Positions 61,470 to 64,000 of a stretch of DNA of 64,000 bases are shown here, in pieces; within the stretch, counting starts at the first letter, position 1; every line of letters starts with the position of its first letter. This DNA is from Paraspadella gotoi. Taxonomy: Eukaryota > Chaetognatha. Location of the stretch: NCBI GenBank assembly GCA_051294375.1, contig CM119266.1:19789657-19853656 (forward strand), read 5' to 3'. Position numbers and translations under genes: made by a program. Under the pieces are notes generated by a model, which saw only the letters and a program-made list of their open reading frames with translations, had not been told where the DNA came from and made no database searches.

Positions 61470-61880
61470 GGGAGGTCCAGCTCTTTTGGGACTAACTTAA
61501 TGATAGCACAATCAATTAAAAAGATTCACATTCGGCAACCCTGACCTTTTCTAAGTGCTCAGACAAGGCTTTTGGGACCACGCCCGTTGGGAATGCTGTC
61601 ATTTTTGTCACTATTCTTGCTGTCGGTAGATCAACAGTTCTAGAGAGGATGCGTGGGATATTCTGCTTCTGTATCCTACATTTTCATCAATCAGAGGGAT
61701 TTCAGTCAGAAAAACTGCGCGGCCAAAAGTCAGAAGTCACCATCCTTCATCTGAATTTTCCTAAATTTTGTAAGGAAGTGGCGCGAAGAATTTAGACATA
61801 TTATGCAAAAAGTTTCAATGTCAGTAGTTTCTGTTGGATTATCCTGACGTTTTTGATATCAATCAAAAGAAAATTTAACC
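61470..61880 (+). repeat. Dispersed repeat, GGAGGTCCAGCTCTT family
   Basis: Second copy, longer on the right. Contains the CAGAAAAACTGCGCGGCCAA block shared with the inverse of about 31260-31290. Confidence 0.4.
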
Positions 61881-62329
61881 TAGTTTTAAAATATAGTCTC
61901 GTTTTTCTTCTATCATAAACCATTTTTGTGCTGTTAGCACTTAAAGGAATTTCTTATTTCTTACTCCCACCAAGAATCATATTTTTCTAGAGTTCTACAA
62001 TTAATATAGTCTTCGAAACTTCATCGTAGGAAACAGAACTCGCATCTAATACGGAAAAGATAAAAAAGATCACAATGAAAGTGACGCTCTGTTTAAAAGG
62101 GCACGCCAACGACATCTGGCGGAGAGCGAAAAATATTTGAAGTCAGTTCGGTACAAAGACCAGATTATGACTAAAGAGGAATCAAGCATAGCTTGAGAGA
62201 AAATGAGAATTACCGCGACAGCGATTTTAAGGAAGGAGAAGGAACGAACGAAGTTAACTTGGAATAAGTTAGTTTAGTTAATAGGTTAATAAGTTAATAA
62301 GTTAATAATTTAGTTCGTTTTTAGGTTTA

Positions 62330-62440
62330 AAGATTAAATTAAAGGTTAATTTAAGGATTAAGGTTAGAGACTAAGGTTTACGGTTTAAGGTTAGGGTTAA
62401 GGTTTGGTTAGGGATTAGGGTTAGGAATTATAGTTTAGGT
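62330..62440 (+). repeat. Degenerate TTAGGG-like tract
   Basis: GGTTAAGG, GGTTAGGG and GGGATTAGGG variants directly before the 62.5-kb hairpin element. Confidence 0.6.
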
Positions 62441-62481
62441 TTTCATGGTATAATCCTTTCTTTCGTTGTTTTTGAGAGAAT

Positions 62482-62640
62482 AACAAAGTTTTGATTTAAT
62501 TTGTACAACGATTTTATTTTTGTATCTTAGCAGACATGTTTCGGCTCATAAGGCTCATTAAGGCTCGAATTTATGAGCCGAAACATGTCTGCTAAGATAC
62601 AAAAATAAAATTGTTGTACAAATTAAATCAAAACTTTGTT
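62482..62640 (+). mobile_element. Long near-perfect hairpin with hammerhead-like remnant
   Basis: Arms of about 69 bp (62482-62550 and 62571-62640) are almost exact inverse copies around a 20-base centre. Each arm ends in the GAGCCGAAACATGTC block. The CTGATGA box is altered to CTCATTA, so no intact ribozyme is expected. Confidence 0.6.
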
Positions 62641-63429
62641 AGTTTAGGTTTTAAAACGAATTAGGGTTACGTTAGATAGTATAGTTAAAATTAAAATAAT
62701 GGATTGAGGAAAAGAGATCGGGTATTTTGGGAAAAAGATCCAAGACGTCTTTTGTTATAACCTTGGTATTCTAAAATTTGTCAAAATGGCGGGCAAGACT
62801 TATTGTGTTTTTTTGTTTGTTTAATATTTTTATAAATAATATGCAAAAAATATTGTTATTTGAAAAAAGAATCAATGTCTTATTTTTTGACTGTATCAAG
62901 CTGAAAATTTGTACAACTTTAAATTAACATATTATCTTATATTCGTTGATATTAATTCCTCTTGATGCGGCCTTTTTCGAATTATTATTACTCTCTGAAA
63001 ATTTCGTGGTAATCATTGTTCTTAGCCTCGTCAATCGAACTGGCGCCACCTTTTCTCTAAATTCGAGCTGCAATCAAGATTGGAGCGTCGAAGCGGAATT
63101 CACTTCGTTTCGCCGTCACGAGATTTAACGCGGTCTACCTGGATCGTGAGAGTGTGAGAAGCGAAGTGGCAGTTAGTTCTTGCGAGAGCATGCTCGCTAA
63201 GATAAAGGGTTCATCGAACTCGAAAAATTAAAAAAAAATAGTTTTCTCTCTTATGGATTCTGTGAAGAAGTGGTTCCTGTCGCTCGATCCTCGAATGATC
63301 TTCACTGAGCAGTGAGCACTGAGCAGACTGAGCGAGCATAACGAGGCAATTTTTAATAAATTGTGGTCAATTTTTTTTTTTTTTTTTGACAAAGTATTTT
63401 TACTTTTTCTCATCAGTGCCATAGTGAAT

Positions 63430-63950
63430 TTGTTCATTTGGAGTCATTTTGGGACTTAATAGTTTCCTCTCGCCTGTCCTTCAGAATTTTATGTCTCCCG
63501 CTTGTCGCTTTACCGCTCCGTCGGCTCCCGGCACCTGTATTCGCCTCGATATCGCTTTCAGAATATATAATGTATAATATAATATAATATAATATAATGT
63601 AGCGATTATTAATTCGCAGGTGCTTCAAAAATAAACCTGTCACATCCAGCTTCGTCTGCTCGTCGACTGACGCCGCGGCAATCGCTCGGTTTGTCGGCTC
63701 GACACGACGCGTCTCTGGATTCATGATTTCTTCTGACGCATGGTTGTCTGTGCGGAAAAAAAATATTCGCAGCTGCGTTCGATGACTCGAGGCCGCGCCG
63801 GCCGCGGCTTCGTTTGACTGCCTCGGTTACAGCTGCAGCTTTATTCCTGTGCATCCGATTAAACGCTGCTTTCATTTCGTATGTCTCAATTGCTCAAGAA
63901 CTGGCTCCTCCGTACATACGTGTAATTGACTTGTCTTAGCAGGGTTTAAA
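63430..63950. other. GC-rich island at the right edge, possible exons
   Basis: The minus strand has a strong acceptor (TTTTTTTTCCGCACAG, about 63755) followed by a frame containing MNPETRRVEPTNRAIAAASV and VDEQTKLDVT before a possible donor AG|GTTTAT. The plus strand has a frame near 63785-63945 with a hydrophobic stretch (TAAALFLCIRLNAAFISYV) followed by AQELAPPYIRVIDLS. These may belong to a gene crossing the window edge. Strand is not settled. Confidence 0.22.
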
Positions 63951-64000
63951 TTGCCATAATTTATTCAACCGTCAGCAAGGTTGAAAGGTGAATAAGATAT

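Overview
The window is animal (metazoan) nuclear DNA. It is AT-rich and full of dispersed repeats and (CT)n/(GA)n tracts. Its genes are built from short exons with GT-AG introns, many only 60-700 bp long. The left 40 kb is gene-dense and carries recognisable animal families: a PKNOX/Prep TALE homeobox gene, a small-Maf bZIP gene, a filamin-related actin-binding protein and a rhodopsin-like GPCR. The species cannot be named from this sequence; an invertebrate with compact introns fits best. Exon structures were rebuilt by hand by joining open frames at GT/AG sites with matching codon phase. Where the phases close over a whole gene, that closure is the main support.

Layout. 12-1711 (-): a 95-aa protein of unknown family in three short exons. 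3866-6393 (+): PKNOX. 7747-10815 (+): class A GPCR in eight exons. 11654-12909 (-): small Maf in three exons. 14644-16176 (-): an unrecognised acidic protein, 5' end not found. 16265-25325 (+): protein with one calponin-homology domain and filamin repeat, 17 exons, about 1,235 aa. 26522-28598 (+): unrecognised 289-aa protein, four exons. 30465-38139 (+): 385-aa protein with two canonical EF-hands, ten exons. 39815-40322 (+): possible two-exon small gene. These are independent eukaryotic transcription units with no operon logic. Two are nuclear DNA-binding factors, one is a surface receptor and one is cytoskeletal.

40.4-64 kb is a repeat-rich, apparently gene-poor tract: long (CT)n/(GA)n arrays, a polypyrimidine minisatellite, an assembly gap (56237-56501), degenerate TTAGGG-like tracts, and isolated GC-richer islands with exon-like frames whose strand I could not settle.

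The most interesting repeats form a family of hairpin or inverted-arm elements (about 18.7, 38.4-39.0, 41.4, 44.1 and 62.5 kb) that carry a hammerhead-ribozyme-like core: CTGATGA, a hairpin, then GAAACATGTC. Several copies also carry the (CT)n/(GA)n microsatellite inside them. Other families are tRNA-derived SINEs with A and B boxes, a family beginning with a TTGGTACAACCAA palindrome, a family ending in a GCGAGTACTCGC palindrome, and a Helitron-like family ending in a hairpin plus CTAA. Two exon boundaries lie directly against repeat copies, which suggests that repeats supply splice sites.
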